A DNA stretch of 64,000 nt, taken from Hippopus hippopus (lineage: Eukaryota; Mollusca; Bivalvia; Cardiida; Cardiidae). The notes under the pieces were generated by a model. The model had not been told where the DNA came from, ran no database searches, and saw only the letters and a list, made by a program, of their open reading frames with translations. The translations under genes were made by a program, and so were the position numbers. The stretch covers positions 36,998,129-37,062,128 of the forward strand of contig OX328109.1 of assembly GCA_946811185.2 (NCBI GenBank). The letters are read 5' to 3'. This document shows, in pieces, positions 52,731 through 62,509 of this stretch; within the stretch, counting starts at the first letter, position 1, and the number at the start of each line of letters is the position of its first letter.

Positions 52731-52958
52731 TTGAACTTTTTAGCACACAACATTTTTTTAACTTGTTTATATTCAAATCTGTTTGGGACGACAAATTAAT
52801 CGCTATTAAGATGACAAGATTTTTACTGAAATAGTAGAAAACATTCAAAGAAAAGGAGAAAATGCTGATTGCAAGCATTTTCACCTTTTTCCACAGTGCT
52901 TTCTAAAGCCTTGTTCTCCAGTGTTGTTAAAACACAGAATTTTCTGGTAAAGGTTTAA
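52731..52958 (-). mobile_element. Family A hairpin MITE
   Basis: TTGAACTTTTTAGCACACAA to TTCTGGTAAAGGTTTAA; palindrome with changes. Confidence 0.82.
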
Positions 52959-52984
52959 ACATGTGGTTTTGCCTCAACATCCCT

Positions 52985-53105
52985 AAAAAATATTACTTAT
53001 AGTAGATCTAGATCAGATATCTGATAGAAAATTTTGTGCAGTCTGACCTTTATCCACATTGTCCTCAAAAACAACTAAAGTTGTGCTTCTCGCTTTAAGG
53101 GTAAA
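52985..53105. repeat. Family F element part
   Basis: GTAGATCTAGATCAGATATC / GCAGTCTGACCTTTATCCAC and terminus GCTTTAAGGGTAA. Confidence 0.5.
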
Positions 53106-53284
53106 TAATACTATGAGATGAAATTTGTTTCATCGGTTATTGCATACCTATGGTTGTATACATTTTAGTGCAGGATTTAAGCATCTGGTTACTTTTGTCT
53201 TACTGTTTTATTTTTGATCATGTTTATTACATATGTTTAAGCCTGTAAAATTATCATATACATGTATACTTTATGTTGCATTTT

Positions 53285-53545
53285 AGCCATGCTTTGGCGA
53301 AATGGGGTTCAGTGTGTCTCCATGTTGCATGATACTAATTAAGTCATCATATCATTATTGATTCATAAAATCCATTTTTGTCTAACAACCAACTGAATCA
53401 TGAGGTACACTTGTACTTTGACATGCAGAAAATTGACCGATAGCAAAAAGTTCTGACCCAGGTCAGCCTTTTCAGATATGCAGGCTTACATGGGTTGATA
53501 CTTTTTGCAGATGCATTAAGCCCCCTTTTCACAGAGCATGACTCA
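53285..53545. mobile_element. Family D foldback MITE
   Basis: AGCCATGCTTTGGCGAAAT to CCCCTTTTCACAGAGCATGA; the core ACCCAGGTCAGCC is paired with AGGCTTACATGGGT. Confidence 0.78.
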
Positions 53546-53857
53546 TATATTTTAAATTTGCGTTTTGTTGAATCAAGTTGAGGCTGTATAGTTGTATGAC
53601 AAGTACCCATTTAAACTTGGCCAAAGATTTATGTTTGCTTAAAGTTAAGCTTATGTTTTAGTTGCATCAGAGTAAGCTTAATGAAGTTTTTACCTAAAAT
53701 GATATTCATTTAAATGGCCTTATGGTTATTTTTGTCAATGCTGCATTTTTTTTAAATTCAAGTACAAAGCACAGAATGGCTGATTTTTTTTATGGGGGAA
53801 AAAAAAGACAAACCTTTTTTTTTTTTTACCCCCAAAAAGATCAGACCTAAGACCTAA

Positions 53858-53975
53858 AATTATCCAAAGGAAGAAAACCTTTGAAAACATTGAAGGGAAA
53901 AAAAGATGTTATTTACGAGCATTTTCTTTTTTGTCCACAATGTTTTCAAAAGTCTTTCCTCCATAGGGTAATTTC
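53858..53975. mobile_element. Family A core remnant
   Basis: ACCTTTGAAAACATTGAAGG and GCATTTTCTTTTTTGTCCAC; the outer arms are short or missing. Confidence 0.5.
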
Positions 53976-53995
53976 AACTAGTGATCATTCGATGA

Positions 53996-54212
53996 AATGG
54001 TAAAGCCTTGCAACAAAGTTGCAGCAGACAAGTTTGAAAATGTTTTCATAAATCGTGAAAAATCATCATGAAATAGTTGTAAATATATGAACATGACTGA
54101 AAAAATTGTAGCAAATGAAAAAATTGCTAATTTCAAGCAGTTTCTCTTTCTGCCACAATGTTTTCCAGTTGACTGCTGTAGGATAAAAAAATCTGTCAGC
54201 CATAGGTAATGA
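53996..54212. repeat. Family C element
   Basis: GCAGCAGACAAGTTTGAAAA, AATTGTAGCAAATGAAAAAA/CAGTTTCTCTTTCTGCC and GACTGCTGTAGGATAAAAAA; the longest family C copy. Confidence 0.55.
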
Positions 54213-54213
54213 G

Positions 54214-54441
54214 TTAACCCCTTACCAAAAGGCAAACTTTTGGACTTATCCAAATTGAATGCAATTGCAGATGACAATTAAATGGAGCTCAAAAAGGAAA
54301 TTTTGTCTGAGAAAGGGTAGAAAACATTGTGGGAAATGGAGAAAATGCTGGTTACCAGCATTTTCTCCATTTCCCACAATGTTTTCAAAAGCCTTCTTTT
54401 CCAGAATCATTAAAACTCAGGATCGTGTTGTAAAGCGTTAA
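54214..54441 (-). mobile_element. Family A hairpin MITE
   Basis: TTAACCCCTTACCAAAAGGC to GTGTTGTAAAGCGTTAA. The 67-bp palindrome is perfect, including a paired change (GGAAATGGAG matched by CTCCATTTCC). Confidence 0.93.
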
Positions 54442-54553
54442 GATAATTCATACAACACCTTATTGAAAATGACATACTGACACAAACTGTATTGTTTAAA
54501 ATATACTGGTGAAATGATGTGCTGACACAAATTGGTTAGAACATGTTTATTTT

Positions 54554-54733
54554 CTAACTTTATCACACAATAACAGTTTTGACAGCCTTAAGGAAGAACA
54601 CTTTTGAAAACATTAGGCAATGTTTTCTACTCTTTGAAAGACAAATTTCAGGTTTGGAGTAACATTTAAATTGTTGTCTGTAAATACTTTCAATTTGGAC
54701 AAGTCTCTAATTTTGTCATCTGGTAAAGAATAA
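54554..54733 (+). mobile_element. Family A MITE, core deleted
   Basis: CTAACTTTATCACACAATAA to CATCTGGTAAAGAATAA. GAAAACATTAGGCAATGTTT remains of the palindrome, a deletion centred on its axis. Confidence 0.88.
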
Positions 54734-54830
54734 CTTTATTCATAGGTAAAACTATTTCTGCACAAATTTTTTAAAACAATGTTCAGTGTACTATCTGAAG
54801 TATAATTATTGTAGTCCTACAAAATTCTGT

Positions 54831-55036
54831 TTAGGGCACCCTAATGGGAGACATGTAACATCGCCTTTCATTGCCGAAAAAATGTACGGATTCGGCTAAG
54901 ACTCGGGTAATCCGTAATCGATCGGCCGATCCCCGCCTCGATTACGGATTACCCGAGTCTTAGCCAAATCCATATGATTTTGGCGATGAAAGGCGATGTT
55001 ACATGAATGTTACATGAATCCTATTAGGGTGCTCTA
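54831..55036. mobile_element. Family N: 200-bp foldback
   Basis: AGGGCACCCTAATGGGAGAC and the complement of CCTATTAGGGTGCTCT bound an almost full-length hairpin. Inner arms include GACTCGGGTAATCCGTAATC with its inverse, and CATCGCCTTTCAT with ATGAAAGGCGATG. It is a single copy, CG-rich at the centre. Confidence 0.75.
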
Positions 55037-55039
55037 TCC

Positions 55040-55925
55040 TTAAAGGAAAATATAGTTCCTTTTATTTGAATGTGTTCTGCATGCATTGAGATGTGTATGA
55101 ATTATAAAAATGTTGAAAAAATAAGATAGAGAAAGGACTGATTTTAGAATGTGTATTAGCAAACAAGCTTTCAACTGGACATGTCTTCAGAATGTCATTT
55201 ATTGTTAGTTAGAAAAATGGTTTCCTTCAGTCAGAAGACATATAGAACTAAACTGCTTGAATAATGTTAATTTTTTTGTGCAGAAATTTATATACTCTAT
55301 GGATAGAAATAAAAAAAAAAAAAGAGTAAAATATATTTTAAACACCTTATTTAGAGCTTTAACAGTATTATGAAAATTCCAGAGAAAAAAAAATATGTAA
55401 ACAGAATAAAGTATGCTATAAATAAAATCAGTTTGTGTTTTGTTGTTTAAAATTTTCTCCACCATTCTCCATATCTAATCCTTCATGTTATGTTGATGCA
55501 TACAGAAGCATCTGCAACTGTTGAATAAGCCAGGGTCCAAGCAGTAAGAATTTCTTAATCACTTCATATTGCAATCCCCTTTCACAGTCTGTACAAATCT
55601 GTGGCAAAAATGTTTGTCACTTTTGCCTTTTTTGTTTTTTTCTTTACAAAGTAACATCAGTTTATATATATGAAAAGAAAAAAGAAATATCTTTAAATAA
55701 AATAGACAGTGTAAATTTTGCCCGCAAAGATGCAGGCTTCCTTAGAAGAAACATGTCTACATATTTGACCAATCACAAATATCTATTTATTCATCTGCTA
55801 TCAGTACCAGAAAGTAGGTCAAAAGCCAGCACATTCAGCTACACCGAAAAAAATTATCTGACTTGAATCCAGGCTACTGTTCAGGGGTGTACAAGGTATT
55901 ATTAATAAGTCTGTACACCTGTGTG
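55040..55925. other. No gene recognised
   Basis: AT-rich; nothing assigned. Confidence 0.35.
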
Positions 55926-55930
55926 TAAAG

Positions 55931-56342
55931 ATGAAAATTTCAAAAATACAGAACATGGAGACTCGTCCCCATCAATTGATTTCCTCTTCCCAAAAGCATC
56001 TGGACTTTTTTCATTTATTTCCTGTTCCTCATGTCCATCATAATCACACTTTGTCATCATATAAAGCGAATCTGTATTTCAATTTTCTTGAAACGGTTGT
56101 TCTGTTCCTCGAACATTTTTTTGTGCTCAGACATACAAGCAGTTTGTTTTTTAATTGCATTTTGCAAATTATTAATGGCCGATTATAGTTAATTGTTCTT
56201 GTCATCTACAGCACTTTTCTTAGCCTTAACACTAATCTTTTTGCAATGATTTTTTGACAACATGTTTTACTTTTTTCTCTCTGAAACCACTTTTCAGTTT
56301 TTCCTTTTCACCAAGAAAACTATCTTTGCCTTCGTCTGCCAT
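55931..56342 (-). pseudogene. Retroelement-like coding remnant
   Basis: On the reverse strand an ATG at 56342 opens MADEGKDSFLGEKEKLKSGF, then REKKVKHVVKKSL and a stop. Frame shifts and stops separate two more coding-like pieces: AINNLQNAIKKQTACMSEH with KKMFEEQNNRFKKIEIQI, and DGHEEQEINEKSPDAFGKRK. The Lys/Glu-rich coiled-coil style resembles N-terminal proteins of retroelements such as DIRS or LINE, but I cannot name the family. At least two frame breaks make it a pseudogene. Confidence 0.4.
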
Positions 56343-56723
56343 TTCTTCGAACACCACATGTCTAACAAAAACGACAAATATGGCCTCAAAAAAGCAGTAC
56401 GGGGGTACTAAAAAGTGTAAGCTTCAAGAAATTTGTTCTGTGAACAAAAACACATGTAAAATTTATTGATCTACCATCAATATAATACAAGCTTACACTA
56501 GAGTCCAGTTAAACCTTCCGTCATTATGGTGGAACTGATACACGCATGCACAGTGCATCTTATTTAAGACCAGATGAAATTTTTTTTATGAAAAGAGTTT
56601 TTTGTTTTCTTTGATCCTGAAAAAACTGAATTTATGGTAATTAAACAGACATTGTCAATGAGGAGGGAAAAAAAAACAAAAGAATGCATTTTAAGGTAGT
56701 TTTGGTCAGAAAATGTAACAAAG

Positions 56724-56815
56724 TAGTGGACATTGTAGATCAAAGATCAGACTACACATTCTGTGTTGTCTGATCTTTGATCTACTCTGTCTGCAGAAGT
56801 TTTGCTTAGCTCTCA
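56724..56815. repeat. Family F core hairpin
   Basis: Strong hairpin: GTAGATCAAAGATCAGAC pairs with GTCTGATCTTTGATCTAC around a short loop (56741-56793), followed by TCTGTCTGCAGAAG. Confidence 0.7.
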
Positions 56816-56993
56816 TGGCCTTAAAACATAGGGCAAGTGACAGAGAAAACTGAAAGCATGGTGAAAAAAAAGGTCTTATTTGGTTCCTCAGTTGATTACT
56901 GTTGCAATGGATTTGAGTAGCACAACAGTTACTGTACTAAATATTAAGACTCATGATATGCTGTTGTTATCGCAAACATGGTTTTACCTCTGT

Positions 56994-57675
56994 TCAACAC
57001 TTTACCAAACAATCTAGAAATTTAGCAACCCCAATGAAAAAGAAATTTTAAACGTAGAAGGAAAAGAACAAAATCCTGGTTATCAGTATTTTCTCCTTTT
57101 TCTAAAAATATTTACAAACCCACCTATGAAAGAGAAGGGGTATACTGGTTTCACCATGTCTGTCCATCTGTCTGCCTGTCAATCTGTCCATGTTCCTGTG
57201 CTCTAACTCAAAAGCCATTTGACCTAGGACCCTGAAACTTTATACAGGTGTTGTTCATGACCGAAACAGGTGCTCGTATGATTCTGGGTCACATGGATCA
57301 AAAGGTCAAGGTCAAAGGTGAGCTTTCTTTGAAAATCATTTCCGGTGCTCTTACTCTAAAGCTGTTTGACCTAGGACCCTTTAATCTTTATTCAACTGTT
57401 TGCTCATGACCCAAGGAGGTTCCCTATTGTTTTGGGGTCAGATGAATCAAAGGTCAAGATCACAGGTGAACTTTGTTTTGAAAATCATTTCCGTTCTTTG
57501 ATTGTGCTGCTTCATTGCCAAGATACTGGTGTGGGGGGTATTTGTCCCCTCTGCGACAGTTCTAATTTCTTCCCTGTCAGAAACAAATTCCATAGGTTGA
57601 AACACCTTTAAATTGCTGTCTGCAAATGCATTCAATTTTGACATTTTTAAAATTTTCTAGTATGGTGAAGAGCTC
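56994..57675 (+). mobile_element. Family A MITE split by a family K element
   Basis: The left part (to 57133) has CACTTTACCAAACAATCTAG and the palindrome. The right part (from 57567) has AATTGCTGTCTGCAAATGC and ends TATGGTGAAGAGCTCA. It is the second case of a K-type element within a family A copy. Confidence 0.8.
57134..57566 (+). mobile_element. Family K element with duplicated core
   Basis: GGGGTATACTGGTTTCACCA and CTGTCCATCTGTCTGCC, then two core units of about 155 bp (GCTCTAACTCAAAAGCCATT / GCTCTTACTCTAAAGCTGTT, each with TTTGACCTAGGACC), and the tail GGGGGGTATTTGTCCCC and GCGACAGTTCTAATT. Confidence 0.7.
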
Positions 57676-57793
57676 ATGAATATAAATGAGATACATTAGG
57701 CAAATATAAATGAGATACATAAGGCAAAGTGTTCGGGTTTTTGCGTAGGGTTATCAGCAGAAGCATGTCTATTGAAATATCTATTTGCCTGCA

Positions 57794-58014
57794 TTAACCT
57801 TGTACCATGCAGTCCAGAGTTTGAACAACCCGAAGATAGAGGCCTTTTGAAAACACAGAGGAAAAAGTAGAAAATGCTGGAAACCAGCATTTTCTACTTT
57901 TTCCACTGTGTTTTCAACCCTATCAGAGAACTTCAGATCATTTGTACCACTTTCAGATTTGTCATCTGCAGATGCTTTCAAATTGGAAGAGTACTAAATT
58001 TGTTGTTTGGTAAT
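57794..58014 (+). mobile_element. Family A hairpin MITE
   Basis: TTAACCTTGTACCATGCAGT to TTGTTTGGTAAT. The palindrome is intact but altered on both arms in matching fashion (AAAAAGTAGAAAATGC / GCATTTTCTACTTTTT). Confidence 0.88.
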
Positions 58015-58172
58015 GCCACCATAGTTAAGCGAGGCACCTTTCCTATCTTTGTCTGCCCTGTCTGAATAGCTCTTTGCCATGACTTGCTGGTCATAACACT
58101 TGATTCTTTACAGTCTGATCTTGATTACACCATGTACACATGCATGCAAATTTTTCAACATTATACCAAAGG

Positions 58173-58240
58173 TTAACTTCTTAAGTCATTACAAAATGAC
58201 AAAATTTTAGACTCTACCAAGTTGAAAATATTTTTTTTAC
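58173..58240 (-). mobile_element. Family A left-end fragment
   Basis: TTAACTTCTTAAGTCATTAC and GACAAAATTTTAGACTC; stops at the next copy. Confidence 0.55.
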
Positions 58241-58446
58241 TTAACCCTTTACCAGACAATCCCGAGTTTTAAAGACCCCTGAGAAAGAGAACTTTTGTTG
58301 TGGGAAAAGCAGAAAATGCTGGTAACCCACAATGTTTTCTATCTTTTTCCAGCCAAAAAGCATAGTTTGCACCACGTTTAAATTGTTGTCTGCAAGTGCT
58401 TTCAGTTTGGACCACTCCAAATTTTTGTTGTTTGGTAATGAGTTAA
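58241..58446 (+). mobile_element. Family A MITE, right arm partly deleted
   Basis: TTAACCCTTTACCAGACAAT to TTTGGTAATGAGTTAA; after GCTGGTAACC the sequence jumps to CACAATGTTTTC. Confidence 0.88.
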
Positions 58447-58618
58447 CATACTGGAGATTAAATGCGGTTTAAATGATATTTGTCTTTGAAAGCAAGAAAA
58501 CATTGGGGGAAAAAAAGAAAATGCTGGTTATGTGGCTTTCTACTTTTCACACTAAGTTTTCTATACCCCTATTAAATCCTAATTGTAAAAACATGGGAAT
58601 TTTTGGTAAAAGGTTTAA
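58443..58618 (-). mobile_element. Family A MITE, degraded
   Basis: Shares the TTAA with the previous copy; AAAACATTGGGGGAAAAAAA palindrome remnant and TTTTTGGTAAAAGGTTTAA end. Confidence 0.75.
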
Positions 58619-58799
58619 CGTTTTTAGTGTTTTCCTTAGGCAAATACGAGCTTTTGCAGATGATAGACATGAAAATCAGACAGTACAGAACATGCAACTT
58701 GACTTTGTGTCCATTTTGCTGGCATGTTTAGTCAAGCCTTTCAGATAAAAATCATGCTTAGTTTCAGTGGGTTGTATTTTCAGCCATCGAGAGAGATTT

Positions 58800-58995
58800 A
58801 GTTTACAAGTTTGACAGTGCCAGAGTTAACTTTAGGCTGCTAAGGGCAACTCACTGACCTTTTGAGTCTGATCTTGATCTACACTGTCCGACAAGGAGAT
58901 ATCTTTCCAGCTAAAGTAACTTGGAATAGAAAAACTTGGCTTTTACTATTGGCTTGAAAGTTTCATTTGAGTTTATTTAGCTGGATAAGGGTTAA
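58800..58995. repeat. Family F element part
   Basis: TTTGAGTCTGATCTTGATCT with ACACTGTCCGACAAGG and end GGATAAGGGTTAA. Confidence 0.45.
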
Positions 58996-59387
58996 ATGCC
59001 GACGCACACTGTCGTAGACAACTTGTTAAAAAAACTTGTAAAAGTTAATATACCTAAAGTAAGGCTCAGTACATAAACTGCGTGAACAAACATTGTGGTA
59101 AAAGGAGATGGGCAGGAAAGAATGTGTGATTCAATTTCAAGTTTTTTGTTAAGTATTATGTTGCCCTCAATAGATCATAAAATTTAGACAAACTTTCCAT
59201 CAACTGCCTGCAAGTAAATTTAATATATTCCCAATTTTATATTCATAAATGTGACCCTCACTGACCCTTTTTGTTCTTGGCCAACCAGCAAGGAGTGTTG
59301 ATTAATTTGCTAGCAGTTGATTTATCAAGTAAAAAAACGAACTTGCAAAAATATAACCATATTTCAAGATTTTGAAGAAAACTGTCA

Positions 59388-59560
59388 TTAACTGTTTACC
59401 AGCCCACAAAATTGAGAGTTGTCCAAAATGAAAGCATTTGCAGATGACAGATGTGGCTCAGATGATGTGGTTTGTTTTTGACACGTTTGAAAGGGTAGAA
59501 AGCGTTGTGGGAAAAGGAAACATGCTGGTAACTAGTATCTCTCCCTTTCCTACAATGTAT
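59388..59560 (-). mobile_element. Family A MITE, right end missing
   Basis: TTAACTGTTTACCAGCCCAC start; GGGAAAAGGAAACATGCTGG; breaks off after TCCTACAATGTAT. Confidence 0.75.
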
Positions 59561-59850
59561 CGGTATGATATTAACTTTGATAAAATACTAACATTGATAA
59601 ACTTTTGTTTTGTTTTAAACATATGTATAATGTTGTTTTCTATTGACCTTTCCTATTTGGAAACGAAAGAAATTATACCCATGTTCCATACTGATTTGTT
59701 CACACTTTGTAAATCAGAAAATTGAACATAGATTCTAGATTAGCAAATAGATAGGAACTTATCTGCGATTGAATTACAAAAGCATTGAAGAAATTTGATC
59801 ACAGATTATCAGCTATTGGAAGAATTGTCTTATGGCCTGCATTTTCATGG

Positions 59851-60578
59851 AAGAGTATCTAGATAGCGATTTAATGGCAGTATTCAGACAAGCAATTTAA
59901 TTTCAGTATCTAGACAAGCAATTTAATGGCAATATCTAGACAAGCAATTTAATGGTAGTATCTAGGCAAGCAATTTGATTGCAGAATCTAGATAAGCAAT
60001 TTAAAGGCAGTATCTAGACAAGCAATTTAATTTGATTGCAGAATCTAGATAAGCAATTTAAAGGCAGTATCTAGACAAGCAATTAAATTGCAGTATCTAG
60101 ACAAGCAATTAAATTGCAGTATCTGGACAAGCAATTTAATGGAAATAACTGGGTAATGATTAAATGGCAGTATCTAGATTAGAAAATTCATTGCAGTATC
60201 TAAATAAGCAATTTAATAGCAGTATCTAGATAAGCAACTGAATGGCAGTATTTAGATAAGCAATTTAATGGAGGTATGTAGATAAGCAATTTAATGGAGG
60301 TATCTAGATAAGCAATTTAATGGAGGTATCTAGATAAGCAATTGAATGGCAGTATCTAGATAAGCAAGTAAATGGAAGTATCTAGATTAGCAATTTCATA
60401 GCAGTATCTAGATAAGCAATTTCATGGCAGTAGTTGGATTACAAATTTCAAAGCAGTTTCTACCTGAGAAATTTAATGGTAATATCTAGATGAGCAATTT
60501 CATGGCAGTAACTAGACAAACAATTTCATGACAGTATCCAGACAAATAATTTGATGGCAGTATCCAAACTATAATTTG
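59851..60578 (+). repeat. 26-bp minisatellite
   Basis: About 27 head-to-tail units of period 26, consensus GCAGTATCTAGACAAGC plus AATTTAATG. Units drift smoothly (ACAAGC, ATAAGC, ATTAGC), and one region repeats a two-unit block around 59960-60070. Unlike a CRISPR array, the repeats are contiguous with no spacers. Confidence 0.95.
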
Positions 60579-60634
60579 ATAGTATGTTCATGGTCAGTAT
60601 TTCAATCAGTTCTAAGATCAATAATGTTATACAG

Positions 60635-60802
60635 TTAACCCTTTACTGAATAATATCGTAATTTGACAGCCCTTTGGTTGGTGGCTTTCTGAAAATGATT
60701 TTTACCCTTTCAAAGAAAATCTAATTATTTGAGCCTTTTTTTTTTGCATCCTACAAATGCTTTCACTGGGATGTAATTTTTTTTTATCTGGTCAAGAGTT
60801 GA
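60635..60802 (+). mobile_element. Family A MITE, core deleted
   Basis: TTAACCCTTTACTGAATAAT to TTATCTGGTCAAGAGTTGA, 168 bp; TTTCTGAAAATGATTTTTAC marks the loss of the palindrome. Confidence 0.82.
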
Positions 60803-61169
60803 TTGATCAGCATTTTGATTGCAATCTTTCATGGCTTATGACCTTGTTCATTTAATGTTATAGGCATTGTACTGTATTTTATTTTCCAAGTTAATTTTTG
60901 TCCAAGGATACCTGGATAAATGGCCAAAACTTGATGAAATTTAAGAAAAGAATTAATGAGCTTGGTTATTTAATAGACCTTTTTTACAGTCCAACTTGTT
61001 GAAACAGATTTTTTTATTGACTGTCGCAGGTCAAATTGTTGTCACTTGTCACGTCTCTGTCGGTTCGTGACATTTTTAGTAAACCTTTTATATCACATTT
61101 TTCCCCCTTTTTCATTATTTATCAGAAGGATCATTTGTCTCTATCTAAGTATACTTAATGCATGAATTG

Positions 61170-61398
61170 TGAACTCTTTAACCAGGTGACAAAATTTTAG
61201 ACTGCATCGAATTAAAGGTATTTGCATACAACAAATTATGAGTGGCTCAAATGATGATGTTTGTCTTTGCAAGGTAGAAAACATTGTGGCTGAAGAAGTA
61301 AAAGCTGGTTACCAACATTTTCCTCTTTTCCCATAATGTTTCCAAAAGTCTCCTGTCCAAGGGTCATTAAAACACAGGATTGTATTGTATAGGGTCAA
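61170..61398 (-). mobile_element. Family A hairpin MITE
   Basis: TGAACTCTTTAACCAGGTGA to TGTATTGTATAGGGTCAA; palindrome decayed on the left arm. Confidence 0.82.
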
Positions 61399-61447
61399 CT
61401 TTATTTTTTTATTGTTTCTTCCTATTGCTTTGACACAAGTTCCTCTT

Positions 61448-61616
61448 CACTAGACCAACGAAATTTCAGCATTGTCCAGAATGAAGACATTTGCAGATGG
61501 CAAAATTAATGCTACGCATTTGTTGGAACGTTTCTCTGCTTAGATAGGAAACTGTTGGAAAAGGTAAAAATGCTGATTACCAGGATGTCTACCAGCATTT
61601 TCACCTTTTCCTGTGA
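61448..61616 (-). mobile_element. Family A MITE, ends decayed
   Basis: CTAGACCAACGAAATTTCAG, ATTTGCAGATGGCAAAAT and GGAAAAGGTAAAAATGCTG; the centre has a small duplication (ACCAGGATGTCTACCAGC). Confidence 0.65.
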
Positions 61617-61668
61617 TAAGCTTCACTGGCCAAAGGCCAGCAAGGTTTTGTCATAGCGCTAAATAAAC

Positions 61669-61854
61669 TGGGCCCCGTTGTACATAATTATACAGATATA
61701 TACAATTGGTACAAGCCATTGTGACGATTGTCTTCATTGGATAAGCTACATTAGCTGTATTAGCCAATCGTAATATATCACATCTTGCCGTGATTGATTG
61801 GTTACCGCTAATGATGTATGTTATAGATTATTATATGTGTACAACAGGGACTCA
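61669..61854. mobile_element. Family Q short TIR element
   Basis: GGGCCCCGTTGTACATAATT and the complement of TATGTGTACAACAGGGAC form ends. The inner sequence has CATTGGATAAGCTACA / TGTATTAGCCAATCG pairing. Confidence 0.55.
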
Positions 61855-61947
61855 AGACTCGGTTAGGAAAAAAAGCTCTGGAAATCTGCCTTGCTGTCAG
61901 TGCTATAGCTTTTACAGCAATGTGGTTTGGTATTCTCTCTCTGCAAA

Positions 61948-62170
61948 TTAACCCTTCACAAAACAATCCTGAGTTTTAACGACCCTGACAGAGAAGGCTT
62001 TTGAAAACTCTCTGCGAAAAGGACCAGCATTTTCTCCCACAATTTTATCCCACAATGTTTTCTACCCTTCAAAGATGGAATATCAGTTTCTATAGTCACA
62101 TTTAATCTATCATCTGAAGAAGGTTTTGATTTGGACCAGTCTAAAATTTTGTCGATCGGAAAAGGGTTAA
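61948..62170 (+). mobile_element. Family A hairpin MITE
   Basis: TTAACCCTTCACAAAACAAT to GATCGGAAAAGGGTTAA; the left palindrome arm is shortened (GAAAACTCTCTGCGAAAAGG). Confidence 0.85.
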
Positions 62171-62509
62171 GCAGCGTGCGTTATGGTTAGTTCCTGAATA
62201 AGAGACCAAATTCTTACACATTACAAAAGTAAATGAATATTTGTAGTTTAAAAATATTCAAAATCTGCAAATGAGTTAACGTGCAAACATCATTTCAAAT
62301 TGCCTTTTGATCTGTGTAACAGACCACAAGAAAAGAGAGTGAACTTTCCTGAATGTAAAGAAAACAATGACCTGCCATTATTCAAAAATAGACGGGCAGA
62401 GTTATGCCCATTTTTAGTAGCCTGTACTGATCCCTATACACTTGCTGTATCAGGGGAGGTAACCAGTCTAAGCCCTGAATCCATGTGTTAACTATTTTTC
62501 AAGTATCTT

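Noticed and set aside
59851..60578. CRISPR-like array of 26-bp repeats.
   Set aside because: Units are contiguous without spacers, drift gradually, and the DNA is from an animal nucleus.
62300..62491. 63-codon frame (MPFDLCNRPQEKR...) as an exon.
   Set aside because: It looks mildly coding-like, but there is no consistent acceptor/donor pair, no match I recognise, and it adjoins the family R repeat.
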